A program made the position numbers and the translations under genes. 60,977 bases of DNA, taken from IMG/VR virus record IMGVR_UViG_3300021519_000001, positions 1-60,977 of that record. The stretch is one strand, 5' to 3'. This DNA comes from a virus. Position 1 is the stretch's first letter; every line of letters begins with the position of its first letter. This document shows positions 7,377-15,803 of this stretch, in pieces. The notes beneath the pieces were generated by a model, which made no database searches, was not told where the DNA came from, and worked only from the letters and a program-made list of their open reading frames with translations.

Positions 7377-7940
7377 ATGACTATCGACAAAATGACCGCC
7401 ACCGACATGGTGCAAGCATCTACCAAATACAACACAATGCCTGAAGACACAATGGCTATCCACGGTACATACCATGCTGTTTGCTACAGCGTAGACGGTT
7501 TTATAAAGTGGGCCGATGACATTGAAAACTTGGTCACTACAGTGGGCAAGAACTTTACACTGGACACCACGCTGGGTAACACCGCTGGCGGCGCAGTTGT
7601 AATGGGTCTTAAGGGCACAGGTACAGCAGTTGTAGCTGATACGCAAGCCTCACACGCCACATGGTTAGAAGTTGGCCTAGCCAATGCCCCTACATACTCA
7701 GGCAACCGTCCTACGCCATCATTTAGCGCGGCTTCTGCTGGTAGCAAAGCAACATCTTCTGCGGTGTCGTTCTCCATTACCAGCACAGGAACAGTGGCCG
7801 GATGTTTTATCAACATTGGGGGTAGCGCAACTAAAGATTCAACGACTGGCACACTGTTCTCCGCTGGAGACTTCTCTAGTTCTAAGTCTGTTGTGTCTGG
7901 CGACACCATCGCTGTTACTTACACTGCTACATTGACATAA
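7377..7940 (+). CDS. Structural protein, unknown family
   Basis: This 187-residue protein has a short helical N-terminus (MTIDKMTATDMVQASTKYN), a middle part with GFIKWADDIENLVTTVGKNF, and a C-terminal half made almost wholly of small polar and hydrophobic residues in Ig-like beta pattern (AVSFSITSTGTVAGCFINIGG). AAGGAG lies at good spacing. I infer a fibre-attachment or virion-surface protein from composition and context. Confidence 0.6.
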   Translation: MTIDKMTATDMVQASTKYNTMPEDTMAIHGTYHAVCYSVDGFIKWADDIENLVTTVGKNFTLDTTLGNTAGGAVVMGLKGTGTAVVADTQASHATWLEVGLANAPTYSGNRPTPSFSAASAGSKATSSAVSFSITSTGTVAGCFINIGGSATKDSTTGTLFSAGDFSSSKSVVSGDTIAVTYTATLT

Positions 7941-7941
7941 C

Positions 7942-8961
7942 ATGGCTGGAGCCGCTTGGGGTGATAATGCTTGGGGCGACTTAGGTTGGGGTGGAGTTAC
8001 CACCTACGATGTAAGCGTTACTGAGTATTTGACCCCAGCTACGGCTTGGGGGGTTGGCACTTGGGGAACTGATCCTTGGGGCGGCACAGTCCCCATATTT
8101 GAGACTCAAGAAGCTACAGTTAATTTTGGGGCTTCAGTTACGGAAACAGCGGTCATAACAGATGCCCAGTCAGCTATTACGGCATTCTTGGGATCGGTTA
8201 CTGAAACTGCGGCTATATCTGAAACCAATGCGGCTACAACGGCATACACAAGCACAGTAACGGATAGCTTGGTTACCTCCACTACAGAAGTAGCGGGAGC
8301 CACGTTCCCAGTATCTATTACGGAAACAACGGCAACAAGTACAACCGAGGTGGTAGCGGCAACATTTGCCAAGTCAATTATTGAGACTGCGGCGACTTCT
8401 ACGACTGAAGCTGTAGCGGCTACGTTTGCTAGAAGTGTTGCTGAAACAGCGGCGCTGACAGATGCAAATACAGCGACTACGGCCTATACGACCACGGTAG
8501 CAGATTCGGTAGTAACAAGTACGTTGGAATCTGTACAAGTTGACTATACTGCTTCAGTCACGGAAACCAACCCGATTGTGTCGGTTGAGCAGGCTGTAGC
8601 CACGTTCTTGGGTAACATTACCGAGTCAATGGCTATATCGGAACAGCAGTTATTTAACTGGCTGGCTTCTATTGTTGAGACAATGGTTACGTCTGACGTT
8701 ACAACTGGCGGAACGTATTACCAAGAATTTATTACAGAACTTGCGGCAATTACCGAAACAAATGGCGGCGGTGCAAACTACCGATTAAGCCGGTCGGAAA
8801 CGATGGCTATAACAGAAACAAATAATGGACGATTCTTGTGGGAAATTATTGATGACACACAAGGCGTTACATGGCAGAATATCAGCAATCCACAAACACC
8901 GGGCTGGGCTGATGTGAGTAACACCGAAACGCCCGGTTGGACAGTAATTTCTACTCAGTAG
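7942..8961 (+). CDS. Repetitive virion/tail protein with 20-residue repeats
   Basis: This 339-residue protein has three parts: a Trp-Gly-rich N-terminus (AAWGDNAWGDLGWGG and AWGVGTWGTDPWGG), a run of about twelve 20-residue units of form S-V-T-E-T-A-x-I-T-(7-8 variable)-A-T-x-F (residues 65-300), and a C-terminal cap with WQNISNPQTPGW and GWTVISTQ. The regular period suggests a stacked beta structure forming a rod. It lies just upstream of the fibre genes; no enzymatic residue is visible. Probably a virion surface or fibre-shaft protein. Confidence 0.65.
   Translation: MAGAAWGDNAWGDLGWGGVTTYDVSVTEYLTPATAWGVGTWGTDPWGGTVPIFETQEATVNFGASVTETAVITDAQSAITAFLGSVTETAAISETNAATTAYTSTVTDSLVTSTTEVAGATFPVSITETTATSTTEVVAATFAKSIIETAATSTTEAVAATFARSVAETAALTDANTATTAYTTTVADSVVTSTLESVQVDYTASVTETNPIVSVEQAVATFLGNITESMAISEQQLFNWLASIVETMVTSDVTTGGTYYQEFITELAAITETNGGGANYRLSRSETMAITETNNGRFLWEIIDDTQGVTWQNISNPQTPGWADVSNTETPGWTVISTQ
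8134..8841 (+). repeat. Coding repeat, twelve units of about 60 bases
   Basis: Each unit encodes about 20 residues beginning SVTET or a variant (SITET, SIIET, TVTDS, SVAET, SIVET). Eleven units keep the period of 20 exactly or almost so, with one unit of 18 residues (225-242). The DNA copies have diverged more than the protein pattern, so selection seems to act on protein period rather than on DNA repeat spread. Confidence 0.85.
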
Positions 8962-8970
8962 GAGCAATAA

Positions 8971-9786
8971 ATGGCAAAGACATCCCTTATAGGTCTAACC
9001 CTTCCGGCCACAGGCACGTTGTCTGGCCAATGGGGTGACACGGTTAACAACGCCATCTCGCAGATTGTTGACGTTGCGGTGGCTGGTACGCAGACAATCT
9101 CCACCGATGCAGACATCACGCTGACTGTTACAGAAGGCACATACGCAAGCACAGGTCTGACGGCTAATAGCTCTCAGTATGCGGTTCTTTTATGGACGGC
9201 TGCTGGCACGGTTACTCGCACAATTACAGTCCCTGCCCAGTCTAAAACCTACGTAGTGATTAACAAAAGCAGTACCCAGTCAATTACCGTCCAAGGTGTA
9301 ACCGGAACAGGCGTTACTGTGGTTGCAGGTACACGGGCTATTGTGGCTTGGGATGGTACTAACTTTGTTAATGTGGGCGGTGGATTAGCTGCTGGCTCAA
9401 ATACGCAGGTTCAGTTTAATAATTCTGGTGCATTTGGCGCTTCTTCTGCTTTGACATGGGATGGCACAATCCTGTCAGCAACTAGGTTTGCAGGTGCTTT
9501 AAACGGTACTGTAGGTGCGACCACTCCTGCGGCGGGTGCGTTTACTACTCTTTCAGCTACAACTGCACTCCCTAATACATCAGGCGGTACAGGACAAAAC
9601 GGTGCGTTTACACAGTATGGTGTAACTTATGCCTCTACTACAACTGCATTGGCTACGACTGCGGCAGGCACAGCAGGGTATGTATTAACTGCTAACTCTG
9701 GCGCGGCCCCCACTTTTCAAGCAATTCCAGCCGCTGGCACATCCCAAGCCAAGGCCACAATGATCTCTTTCATCTTTGGTTTCTAA
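8971..9786 (+). CDS. Tail fibre-like protein
   Basis: This 271-residue protein starts MAKTSLIGLTLPATGTLSGQWGDTVN, a recurrent opening of phage fibre proteins, followed by a beta-rich Thr/Val/Gly domain. A collar-type module NTQVQFNNSGAFGASSALTWDG (from about residue 147) then leads to a GTVGATTPAAGAFTTLSATT segment common in trimeric fibres. It is first in a set of adhesin-type genes reaching to 13972. Confidence 0.75.
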   Translation: MAKTSLIGLTLPATGTLSGQWGDTVNNAISQIVDVAVAGTQTISTDADITLTVTEGTYASTGLTANSSQYAVLLWTAAGTVTRTITVPAQSKTYVVINKSSTQSITVQGVTGTGVTVVAGTRAIVAWDGTNFVNVGGGLAAGSNTQVQFNNSGAFGASSALTWDGTILSATRFAGALNGTVGATTPAAGAFTTLSATTALPNTSGGTGQNGAFTQYGVTYASTTTALATTAAGTAGYVLTANSGAAPTFQAIPAAGTSQAKATMISFIFGF

Positions 9787-9795
9787 GGAACTATC

Positions 9796-10191
9796 ATGGC
9801 AAATCCAAACCTCTTAGCCGCGACCACAGCATCCGGCACAACCACATACTACACGCCCGGTGGAACTACTGCTGTTGTGCTTGTAACTAACGCCGCTTCA
9901 AGCGGTCAAGTTTATAAGATCAACCAAATCGTAGCGGCCAACGTTAACGGCTCTGCGGCAGTGAATGCAACGGTGTCTATTTACACTAATGGCGCAGTAG
10001 CTCAAGGCTCTGCTCCTAGTGGCGGTACGGCTTACCCAATTGTGTCTACAGTTTCAGTGCCTGCAAATGCTTCATTGATTGTTGCAGACAAAACAACGGC
10101 TTTGTATTTGATGGAAGGCTCTTGCATTTCCATCACTTCAGGCACAGCCAGCGGTATCACATATTCAGTAAGCTACGAAGTAATTTCCTGA
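9796..10191 (+). CDS. Small beta-rich virion protein
   Basis: This 131-residue protein is made of alternating hydrophobic and Thr/Ser residues (TAVVLVTNAASSGQVYKINQIVAANVNGSAAVNATVSIYT), typical of a single jelly-roll or Ig-like fold. It is encoded ten bases after the fibre gene with AAGGA upstream. Probably a fibre-associated or virion-surface subunit; family not recognised. Confidence 0.6.
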   Translation: MANPNLLAATTASGTTTYYTPGGTTAVVLVTNAASSGQVYKINQIVAANVNGSAAVNATVSIYTNGAVAQGSAPSGGTAYPIVSTVSVPANASLIVADKTTALYLMEGSCISITSGTASGITYSVSYEVIS

Positions 10192-10203
10192 TCGGGGTAG
10201 AAG

Positions 10204-11406
10204 ATGTCCCAACGCTACCAAGCCGGCTTCATTACCGCCTCCTATAACGGGTTGAAAGTACCTGATGCGCCTACCATTGGCACGGCTACAGCCGGAGATG
10301 CGTCTGTATCTATAGCTTTTACAGCACCTGCTGATATAGGTGGTGGAGCTATTACGGGATACACAGCAATTGCCACTCCCGGCGGCGGTACGGGCACAGG
10401 CACATCTTCACCAATTACAGTTGGCGGCTTGTCCAATGGTACGGCGTACACACTTAAAGTGTTGGCTACAAATGCTTACGGGTCAGGCCCATTAAGTGCG
10501 GCCTCTAATAGCGTAACTCCTGCTCTTACTCCAACCGCTTTACCAATCTATATTGCTCAAGGCGCAAGTAGTTACATAACTTCCCCAACCGGCACTGTAA
10601 ATGGCACAGCTTATAAATTGATGGGGCCATCTTCAAATCAAGGTTTGGGCACTAGTACAACTTTAGATTCACACACTTATTACTGTACAGATGCTCTTGG
10701 CTATAACTGGTACATTGCCGCTAATTTAGGATATGGAACGCCAACACGTTGGAGTACTTATAATCGTATAGGATTTCCCGGAAGTGGCGCAAGTTCAAAC
10801 CCTGCATACACTACTGCTGATGGAATACCAATTTATTTTACTAATTTAAATGGAACCGTAATAAATTCTGGTACTAGTGCCAATGCAATTACGTTTACAA
10901 ATAATTACTCCGCTAGTAATAATCTTTTGAAACCCGGTTCATTTCAAACTGATGCGCTTGTTTTTAATAACGGTTCGGGGCCGGGTTTTGCAAATTGGTA
11001 TGCGGATGGCAACAAGGCCGCACAAACCTATCCGGGTATTGTCACAAACGCATTTACTAATTGGAATGGAGCATCAACTGTTCAAACCTATGATGGTGTT
11101 GGTCAAGGTAGTAATGACTGTGGCTATATGTGGTGGAGGCCGCCATTATTAACCAATGAAATTATGATAGATTTTGCGAATAGCTACAACAATCTCCCAT
11201 GTCGGTTGTGGTGCTGGAATAACAATACAGGCGCATTAGTTTTAGTTGTAAATTTTGGTAATTTCGGTTCTGTTAACACAGCCGCTGGCGCAATCAATGA
11301 CCCCTATAGTAGAACCATTATTGTTAAACACACCGAAGGGTTTGTTTATTTTATGGGTGATGGCGACCCAACAATTGCAGGTTCTCACTATTATCTGTAC
11401 AGATAA
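10204..11406 (+). CDS. FNIII-domain adhesin/tail fibre
   Basis: This 400-residue protein has a fibronectin type III domain at about residues 20-110, shown by VPDAPTIGTATAGDASVSIAFTAP, the NGTAY turn and ATNAYGSGPLSAASNSVTP. The remainder is a 290-residue Asn/Tyr/Gly-rich domain with aromatic repeats, suggestive of carbohydrate binding. The FNIII unit is closely similar to that in the next gene, so one probably arose by duplication. Host recognition is the likely role. Confidence 0.75.
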   Translation: MSQRYQAGFITASYNGLKVPDAPTIGTATAGDASVSIAFTAPADIGGGAITGYTAIATPGGGTGTGTSSPITVGGLSNGTAYTLKVLATNAYGSGPLSAASNSVTPALTPTALPIYIAQGASSYITSPTGTVNGTAYKLMGPSSNQGLGTSTTLDSHTYYCTDALGYNWYIAANLGYGTPTRWSTYNRIGFPGSGASSNPAYTTADGIPIYFTNLNGTVINSGTSANAITFTNNYSASNNLLKPGSFQTDALVFNNGSGPGFANWYADGNKAAQTYPGIVTNAFTNWNGASTVQTYDGVGQGSNDCGYMWWRPPLLTNEIMIDFANSYNNLPCRLWCWNNNTGALVLVVNFGNFGSVNTAAGAINDPYSRTIIVKHTEGFVYFMGDGDPTIAGSHYYLYR

Positions 11407-11430
11407 ATTTTTATACTTACAGGATACATA

Positions 11431-12546
11431 ATGCCTATTTATTCAGGAATGTGGACATCAAGGCAACAGATGCAGGCTCTTGCGGCTAGTCTTTGGCCTT
11501 CTGCTCCCGGTGCTCCCACCATTGGAACTGCTACGGCTGGGAATGCCTCTGCGTCTGTTACTTTTACAGCACCTAGCAATTTGGGTATTCCAGCAACCAT
11601 TACTGGCTACACAGTTACATCAAGCCCCGGTGGAATCACTGGTACAGGTTCAGCCTCCCCTATTACAGTATCTGGTTTGTCTAATGGGACGGCATACACG
11701 TTTACTGTAACCGCAACAAATGCATCAGGTACAGGGCCAGCAAGCGCGGCATCAAATAGCGTGACCCCTGTTCTAGCGTATATGGAATATTTGATTGTTG
11801 CTGGTGGTGGTGGCGGGTCAGGCGGAGGTGGTGGCGGTGGTGGTATGTTAACCGGAACAACTGTATTTTCAGGCTCTTACACAGTCACTGTAGGCGCTGG
11901 CGGAAGCCTAAATTATCAAGTTTATGGTAATGCCTCTCCCGGAACAAATTCTCTGATAACAGGACTAACTGCAATAGGCGGTGGTTTTGGTGCAGGGTCT
12001 ACCAATGTTGGCGGCTCTGGTGGTTCTGGCGGCGGTGCTTCAATTGGTTCTACAAGTACAGCGCAAGTTGTAGCAGGTGGAACGGCGACATCAGGGCAAG
12101 GATATAACGGCGGCACATCAACCAATACAGGTACTTACCAAGGCTGGCTAGGTGCTGGCGGTGGTGGGGCTGGTGCAGTTGGCGTTAGTGTTACAAACTA
12201 CGATACAGGAAATAGTTCGCCTTATGGCGGTCTTGGCGGAGCGGGCGCGGCATCGTCTATTGAGACAGGTTCTCCTGCTACTTATGCGGCTGGTGGTCAA
12301 GGTTACTACTCAAGCACCGTTAGCGGAGATGCCACAGGTAATTCAGGAAATGGTGGCGGTGGTTCTAGAACTGCTAATGCCGGAAGTCAAGGGTGGAATG
12401 GGGGTTCTGGTATTGTTGTCATTGCTTACCCAAATACGTATCCAGCCATTTCTTCAATTGGCGGTGGTTTAACATATACCCAACCAACTCGTGCTGGTTA
12501 TAGGGTATATAGATTTACTGCTGGTACAGGCACTATTACTTTCTAA
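11431..12546 (+). CDS. FNIII plus glycine-rich tail fibre protein
   Basis: This 371-residue protein has an FNIII domain (about residues 28-115) with APTIGTATAGNASASVTFTAP and SNGTAYTFTVTATNASGTGP, then a glycine-rich region beginning MEYLIVAGGGGGSGGGGG and continuing to GGSGIVVIAYP, then a short C-terminal strand pair ending RFTAGTGTITF. Gly-rich domains of this type occur in phage adhesin tips. The end organisation matches that of the gene at 12932. Receptor binding is inferred. Confidence 0.75.
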   Translation: MPIYSGMWTSRQQMQALAASLWPSAPGAPTIGTATAGNASASVTFTAPSNLGIPATITGYTVTSSPGGITGTGSASPITVSGLSNGTAYTFTVTATNASGTGPASAASNSVTPVLAYMEYLIVAGGGGGSGGGGGGGGMLTGTTVFSGSYTVTVGAGGSLNYQVYGNASPGTNSLITGLTAIGGGFGAGSTNVGGSGGSGGGASIGSTSTAQVVAGGTATSGQGYNGGTSTNTGTYQGWLGAGGGGAGAVGVSVTNYDTGNSSPYGGLGGAGAASSIETGSPATYAAGGQGYYSSTVSGDATGNSGNGGGGSRTANAGSQGWNGGSGIVVIAYPNTYPAISSIGGGLTYTQPTRAGYRVYRFTAGTGTITF

Positions 12547-12555
12547 GGAATAAAC

Positions 12556-12939
12556 ATGGCCCATTACGCATTTTTAGATTCAGACAACCGTGTTACCGAA
12601 GTCATTGTAGGCAAAGATGAAGGCGAAGGCGGTATTGATTGGGAGCAACACTACGGCGAGTTTCGTGGTCAGACTTGCAAGCGTACAAGCTACAACACTT
12701 ATGGCGGCGTTCATAACAACGGCGGCACACCATTACGTAAAAACTACGCTGGTATTGGCTACACATACGATGCTGGACGAGATGCTTTTATCCCGCCCAA
12801 GCCTTTTTTCTCTTGGGTATTAAACGAAACAAGTTGCACTTGGGAACCCCCAACACCAATGCCTGTTGAAGAAGGTAAAATTTTTCGTTGGAATGAGTCA
12901 ACCGTTTTATCTTCATGGGTTGAGGTGACTAATGTCTAA
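12556..12939 (+). CDS. Conserved fibre-associated protein
   Basis: This 127-residue protein has the pattern MAHYAFLDSDNRVTEVIVG, RTSYNTYGGVHNNGGTPLRK, NYAGIGYTYD and PPKPFFSWVLNETSCTWEPPTPMP, which I know as a widespread family in cyanophages and other aquatic phages. It lies between two fibre genes and overlaps the next by eight bases. A fibre accessory or assembly role is possible; its biochemical function is not established as far as I know. Confidence 0.75.
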   Translation: MAHYAFLDSDNRVTEVIVGKDEGEGGIDWEQHYGEFRGQTCKRTSYNTYGGVHNNGGTPLRKNYAGIGYTYDAGRDAFIPPKPFFSWVLNETSCTWEPPTPMPVEEGKIFRWNESTVLSSWVEVTNV

Positions 12940-13972
12940 GCAATATCCCGGTGGTCTAATAACCAAGACCCCCGTAACGCCCGGTGGCCCGTATCAAACA
13001 AGTACGGCTTCAGGTGTATGGACGCTAGAAGAACAAGCTTATTGGACAAAGCTAGGCCAATGGCCTACAGCAGGTAATGCTCTTCCAACAACAATTGATT
13101 TTCTTGTTATTGGTGGTGGTGGTTCTGGAGGTACTCAAAGTAATCGTGCGGGTGGTGGTGCGGGTGCTGGTGGCTATAGAACATCTTACGGCCCATCTGG
13201 TGGCGGGGGCGCGGCAGAATCTGCATTTGCATACACCCCTTCAACTAATTACACGGTAACAGTTGGCGCTGGCGGCGCAGCAATTACTGCGGCTCAAAAT
13301 GGAAATGTTGGTTCATCTTCAGTATTTAATGCTATTACTTCTGTTGGCGGCGGTGCAGGTGGTGGATATACTGAAGCTGGAGGCGGGTCTAAAAATGGCG
13401 CTTCAGGTGGAGGCTCAAGTGGTTATCAAACTGCTCAGAGCGGGCCTCCGGGAACAGGAACAGCAAACCAAGGTTATGCAGGCGGCACTGGTGTAGATGA
13501 TTATGGCAGTGGAGTCTCAGGTTTGGGCGGTGGCGGTGGCGGCGCAGGCGCTGTTGGGGGTAATGCAACAGGAACTTCTAGTGGCACGGCTGGCTCTGGT
13601 GGAACAGGTGTCGCATCAACTATTACTGGTACTTCTGTATTCCGAGCAGGTGGCGGTGGTGGTACTTGTTTAGGAAACCCCGGAACCCAAACTGCTGGTT
13701 CTGGTGGTGCTGGAGGCGGCGGGGCTGGCGCTAACACCAACATAACTCCAAATGGTGTAGCCGGGACTGCAAACACAGGTAGTGGCGGTGGCGGTGCTAA
13801 TAATAATTATGGTGGTTTATCTGGCGCTGGTGGTTCGGGTGTAGTTATTCTTAGATACGGTAGCACTCTCACAATCACAATTGGCGCTGGACTAACAGGC
13901 ACAACTGCTACAGATGGCGCTTTTAAGGTTACAACAATCACAGCAGGGACAGGTAATGTCTCTTGGGCGTAA
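12932..13972 (+). CDS. Glycine-rich tail fibre/adhesin
   Basis: This 346-residue protein has a 60-residue N-terminal part (YPGGLITKTPVTPGGPY, WTLEEQAYWTKLGQWP), a long glycine-rich region with GGGG runs and YTVTVGAGGAA, and an ending GGSGVVILRYG followed by ITAGTGNVSWA. It is a paralogue of the 11431 product in its Gly-rich and end parts but lacks FNIII. Long Gly runs could form a polyglycine lattice at the fibre tip. It is the last fibre gene before the lysis genes. Confidence 0.75.
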   Translation: MSKQYPGGLITKTPVTPGGPYQTSTASGVWTLEEQAYWTKLGQWPTAGNALPTTIDFLVIGGGGSGGTQSNRAGGGAGAGGYRTSYGPSGGGGAAESAFAYTPSTNYTVTVGAGGAAITAAQNGNVGSSSVFNAITSVGGGAGGGYTEAGGGSKNGASGGGSSGYQTAQSGPPGTGTANQGYAGGTGVDDYGSGVSGLGGGGGGAGAVGGNATGTSSGTAGSGGTGVASTITGTSVFRAGGGGGTCLGNPGTQTAGSGGAGGGGAGANTNITPNGVAGTANTGSGGGGANNNYGGLSGAGGSGVVILRYGSTLTITIGAGLTGTTATDGAFKVTTITAGTGNVSWA

Positions 13973-13977
13973 CAGCC

Positions 13978-14070
13978 ATGTGGGACTGGGCTGAAGCTTT
14001 CATTGCGGCGGCCTGTATAGCGGCCTTCGTCATCTTTGGCACTTACATGATTTTATGGATATGGCAATGA
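13978..14070 (+). CDS. Thirty-residue membrane peptide
   Basis: ATG at 13978 opens a 30-codon frame encoding one hydrophobic helix flanked by Trp residues (MWDWAEAFIAAACIAAF ... ILWIWQ). It fits exactly between the fibre stop and the following exported-protein gene. No strong ribosome site is visible. It could be a small holin- or antiholin-type peptide; that is inference from size and position only. Confidence 0.5.
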   Translation: MWDWAEAFIAAACIAAFVIFGTYMILWIWQ

Positions 14071-14073
14071 CTC

Positions 14074-14361
14074 ATGCGTTGGCTCATACTGTTACTGTTA
14101 TTGGGGCTGGTTGGAGCCGTAGCCAAGAATGGCTGTCATGTGCGCGAGTTCTATGGAATTGGCTACACAATTCACAACCCGTCCGAGCGTCACCAGCAGA
14201 TGTCTATGTGGCTGACAAACAATGCACAGCACTGCAAGGCTTCGGACTATGTGGTGATTTGGAACAACTTATCAGAGTGGGCTGGCGCGGCGGATTCGGC
14301 AGAGCTTAGAGCCAAAGTTGTTCATGGATACAAGGATGCACTTGAGCGTGAAAAGAAATGA
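14074..14361 (+). CDS. Exported small protein of the lysis region
   Basis: This 95-residue protein begins with a signal or anchor helix MRWLILLLLLGLVGAVA, followed by a soluble domain with Cys21 and Cys54, REFYGIGYTIHNPSERH, WLTNNAQHC and VIWNNLSEWAGAADS. The layout suggests a periplasmic or membrane-anchored product. It overlaps the next gene by four bases (ATGA). I do not recognise a named family; the location suggests involvement in lysis or entry exclusion. Confidence 0.65.
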   Translation: MRWLILLLLLGLVGAVAKNGCHVREFYGIGYTIHNPSERHQQMSMWLTNNAQHCKASDYVVIWNNLSEWAGAADSAELRAKVVHGYKDALEREKK

Positions 14362-14594
14362 TCGACACCATCAAATTATTTCCGACCGTTCAGCCGTCCG
14401 GGTATCCAGACAAGCATGACCTTGCCCAGAAGAAGCTAGAGAAACAGCACGAAATGAACAAGGCAAATGAGTTGGCTAAGAAACAGCAGACTCAGTTGCA
14501 GGACATAGGGTTTGAGATTTACTGTAAGAAGACAGTGCAAGACCGGCTCCGTATGGAGATATTTACAAACCGTAAGCTGGATATTTATGTATGA
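14358..14594 (+). CDS. Small charged protein
   Basis: This 78-residue protein is Lys/Gln/Glu-rich with a predicted helical middle (DLAQKKLEKQHEMNKANELAKKQQTQLQDI) and no membrane segment. It is coupled by ATGA overlaps to both neighbours, which are membrane or exported proteins. Function unknown; a cytoplasmic partner of the lysis proteins is only a guess. Confidence 0.6.
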   Translation: MIDTIKLFPTVQPSGYPDKHDLAQKKLEKQHEMNKANELAKKQQTQLQDIGFEIYCKKTVQDRLRMEIFTNRKLDIYV

Positions 14595-14863
14595 CCAAAA
14601 AGCCAGAAGCACCGATACCGGACACGAAAGAGAAGCTGACGCTGTACGTCACGCTAATGGTAAGCACCACCCTGTGCATCTGCGTCTTGGCTATGGTCGT
14701 GGCGTTTCTCCTTGGATTATGGGCAAAACAGGTGGACAACCACGAGATATTCAAGATGCTTTCACCCGCTTTTTCTACTCTTATAGGCGGCATGATTGGG
14801 TTCCTGTCTGGTATCAAACTGATGGCAGATGAACATAAACCGCATCACAAATGTAAGGAATAA
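14591..14863 (+). CDS. Two-helix membrane protein, holin candidate
   Basis: This 90-residue protein has a charged N-terminus, transmembrane helix 1 (about residues 17-43, LYVTLMVSTTLCICVLAMVVAFLLGLW), a short loop, a second apolar stretch (MLSPAFSTLIGGMIGFLSGI) and a His/Lys-rich tail. The topology and size fit a class II holin. It lies three genes upstream of the endolysin. Confidence 0.65.
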   Translation: MTKKPEAPIPDTKEKLTLYVTLMVSTTLCICVLAMVVAFLLGLWAKQVDNHEIFKMLSPAFSTLIGGMIGFLSGIKLMADEHKPHHKCKE

Positions 14864-14865
14864 CT

Positions 14866-15360
14866 ATGTTAGACATTCTTTCCGGAGGCTTATTAGGCTC
14901 CATTTTTGGCGGTGTGTTCCGTCTGGCCCCCGAGGTTCTGAAGTTCTTTGATAAGAAGAACGAGCGTCAGCATGAACTCAATATGTTTGCACGACAGTGT
15001 GAATTGGAAACGCTACGTGGTCAGCAGAAGTTGGCCGAGATTGGCGCACAACGTGAAGCCGCTGTTGACGTAGGTGTTATGGATGCGTTTCAGTCTGCCA
15101 TAGAACAACAAGCCACAATGGTAAAAGCCGCTGGTGGGTGGGCGGCTAGTCTGTCAGCTTCTGTGCGTCCTGTAGTTACATATTGGATTCTGTTGATTTG
15201 GACGTTCATTCACATCTGGTATGCGTGGTCAAGCATGAACTCAGGGCTTGATGCAACTGAAGTGTTTAAACTGTTCATGTCGCCTGATTTCTCAGCGTTG
15301 CTGGGCGGGACAATAAATTTCTGGTTTCTCGACCGTACTTTAGCTAAACGTGGGCTATGA
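14866..15360 (+). CDS. GTA-type three-helix holin
   Basis: This 164-residue protein resembles the 'Holin of 3TMs' family found in gene transfer agents and phages. It has an amphipathic or membrane N-terminus (MLDILSGGLLGSIFGGVFRLAPEVLKFFD), a charged helical middle, then WAASLSASVRPVVTYWILLIWTFIHIWYAW and a last hydrophobic segment LLGGTINFWFLDR. Its stop overlaps the endolysin start (ATGA), which supports a role in releasing or activating the endolysin. Confidence 0.75.
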   Translation: MLDILSGGLLGSIFGGVFRLAPEVLKFFDKKNERQHELNMFARQCELETLRGQQKLAEIGAQREAAVDVGVMDAFQSAIEQQATMVKAAGGWAASLSASVRPVVTYWILLIWTFIHIWYAWSSMNSGLDATEVFKLFMSPDFSALLGGTINFWFLDRTLAKRGL

Positions 15361-15800
15361 ACCTAGAGTTAGCCGCTGAACTGTGCCGCCGGTATGAGGG
15401 GTATCGGGCCAAGCCCTACCTTTGTCCGGCTGGTGTGGCTACGATTGGCTATGGTTCTACCTACTACGCAGACAAACGCAAGGTAACTTTGGAAGATGCA
15501 CCGATGGATGAACCCACAGCACGGGCGCTTTTAATGATTGAGTTAGAACATACGTACTTACCCGGTGTTCTGCGTAACTGTCCCGGCCTGATTACAGACG
15601 TTCGCAAGTGCAACGCCATCGTGGATTTTTGTTATAACTTGGGCACAGGACGCTTGCAGACTTCCACGTTAAAGAGGAAAATCAATGCCAATGATTGGGA
15701 AGGGGCAAAAGAACAACTGATGCTCTGGACTAAAGGTGGCGGTCGGGTACTGCCGGGGCTATTAAAACGACGCACGGCTGAGTGCGCCCTACTGGATTGA
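15357..15800 (+). CDS. Endolysin, GH24 lysozyme (muramidase)
   Basis: This 147-residue protein fits the GH24 lysozyme family, which cleaves the glycan backbone of peptidoglycan. The catalytic arrangement E-x8-(D/C)-x5-T is present as E14, C23 and T29 in RYEGYRAKPYLCPAGVATIGYG; the middle position is Cys, as in P21-type enzymes. Later family motifs include FCYNLGTG and ST-x-KRKIN, then a C-terminal LLKRRTAECALL helix. No signal sequence or SAR segment is evident, so it should need a holin, and one lies directly upstream. Confidence 0.92.
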   Translation: MNLELAAELCRRYEGYRAKPYLCPAGVATIGYGSTYYADKRKVTLEDAPMDEPTARALLMIELEHTYLPGVLRNCPGLITDVRKCNAIVDFCYNLGTGRLQTSTLKRKINANDWEGAKEQLMLWTKGGGRVLPGLLKRRTAECALLD

Positions 15801-15803
15801 CCG

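Noticed and set aside
8134-8841. CRISPR-like array of 60-base units
   Set aside because: The units are in frame, encode a continuous 20-residue protein period and have no identical direct repeats separated by unique spacers.
13501-13776. Proline/valine-rich minus-strand frame within the glycine-rich fibre gene
   Set aside because: Gly-rich coding sequence always yields Pro/Ala-rich antisense frames; no independent start signals.
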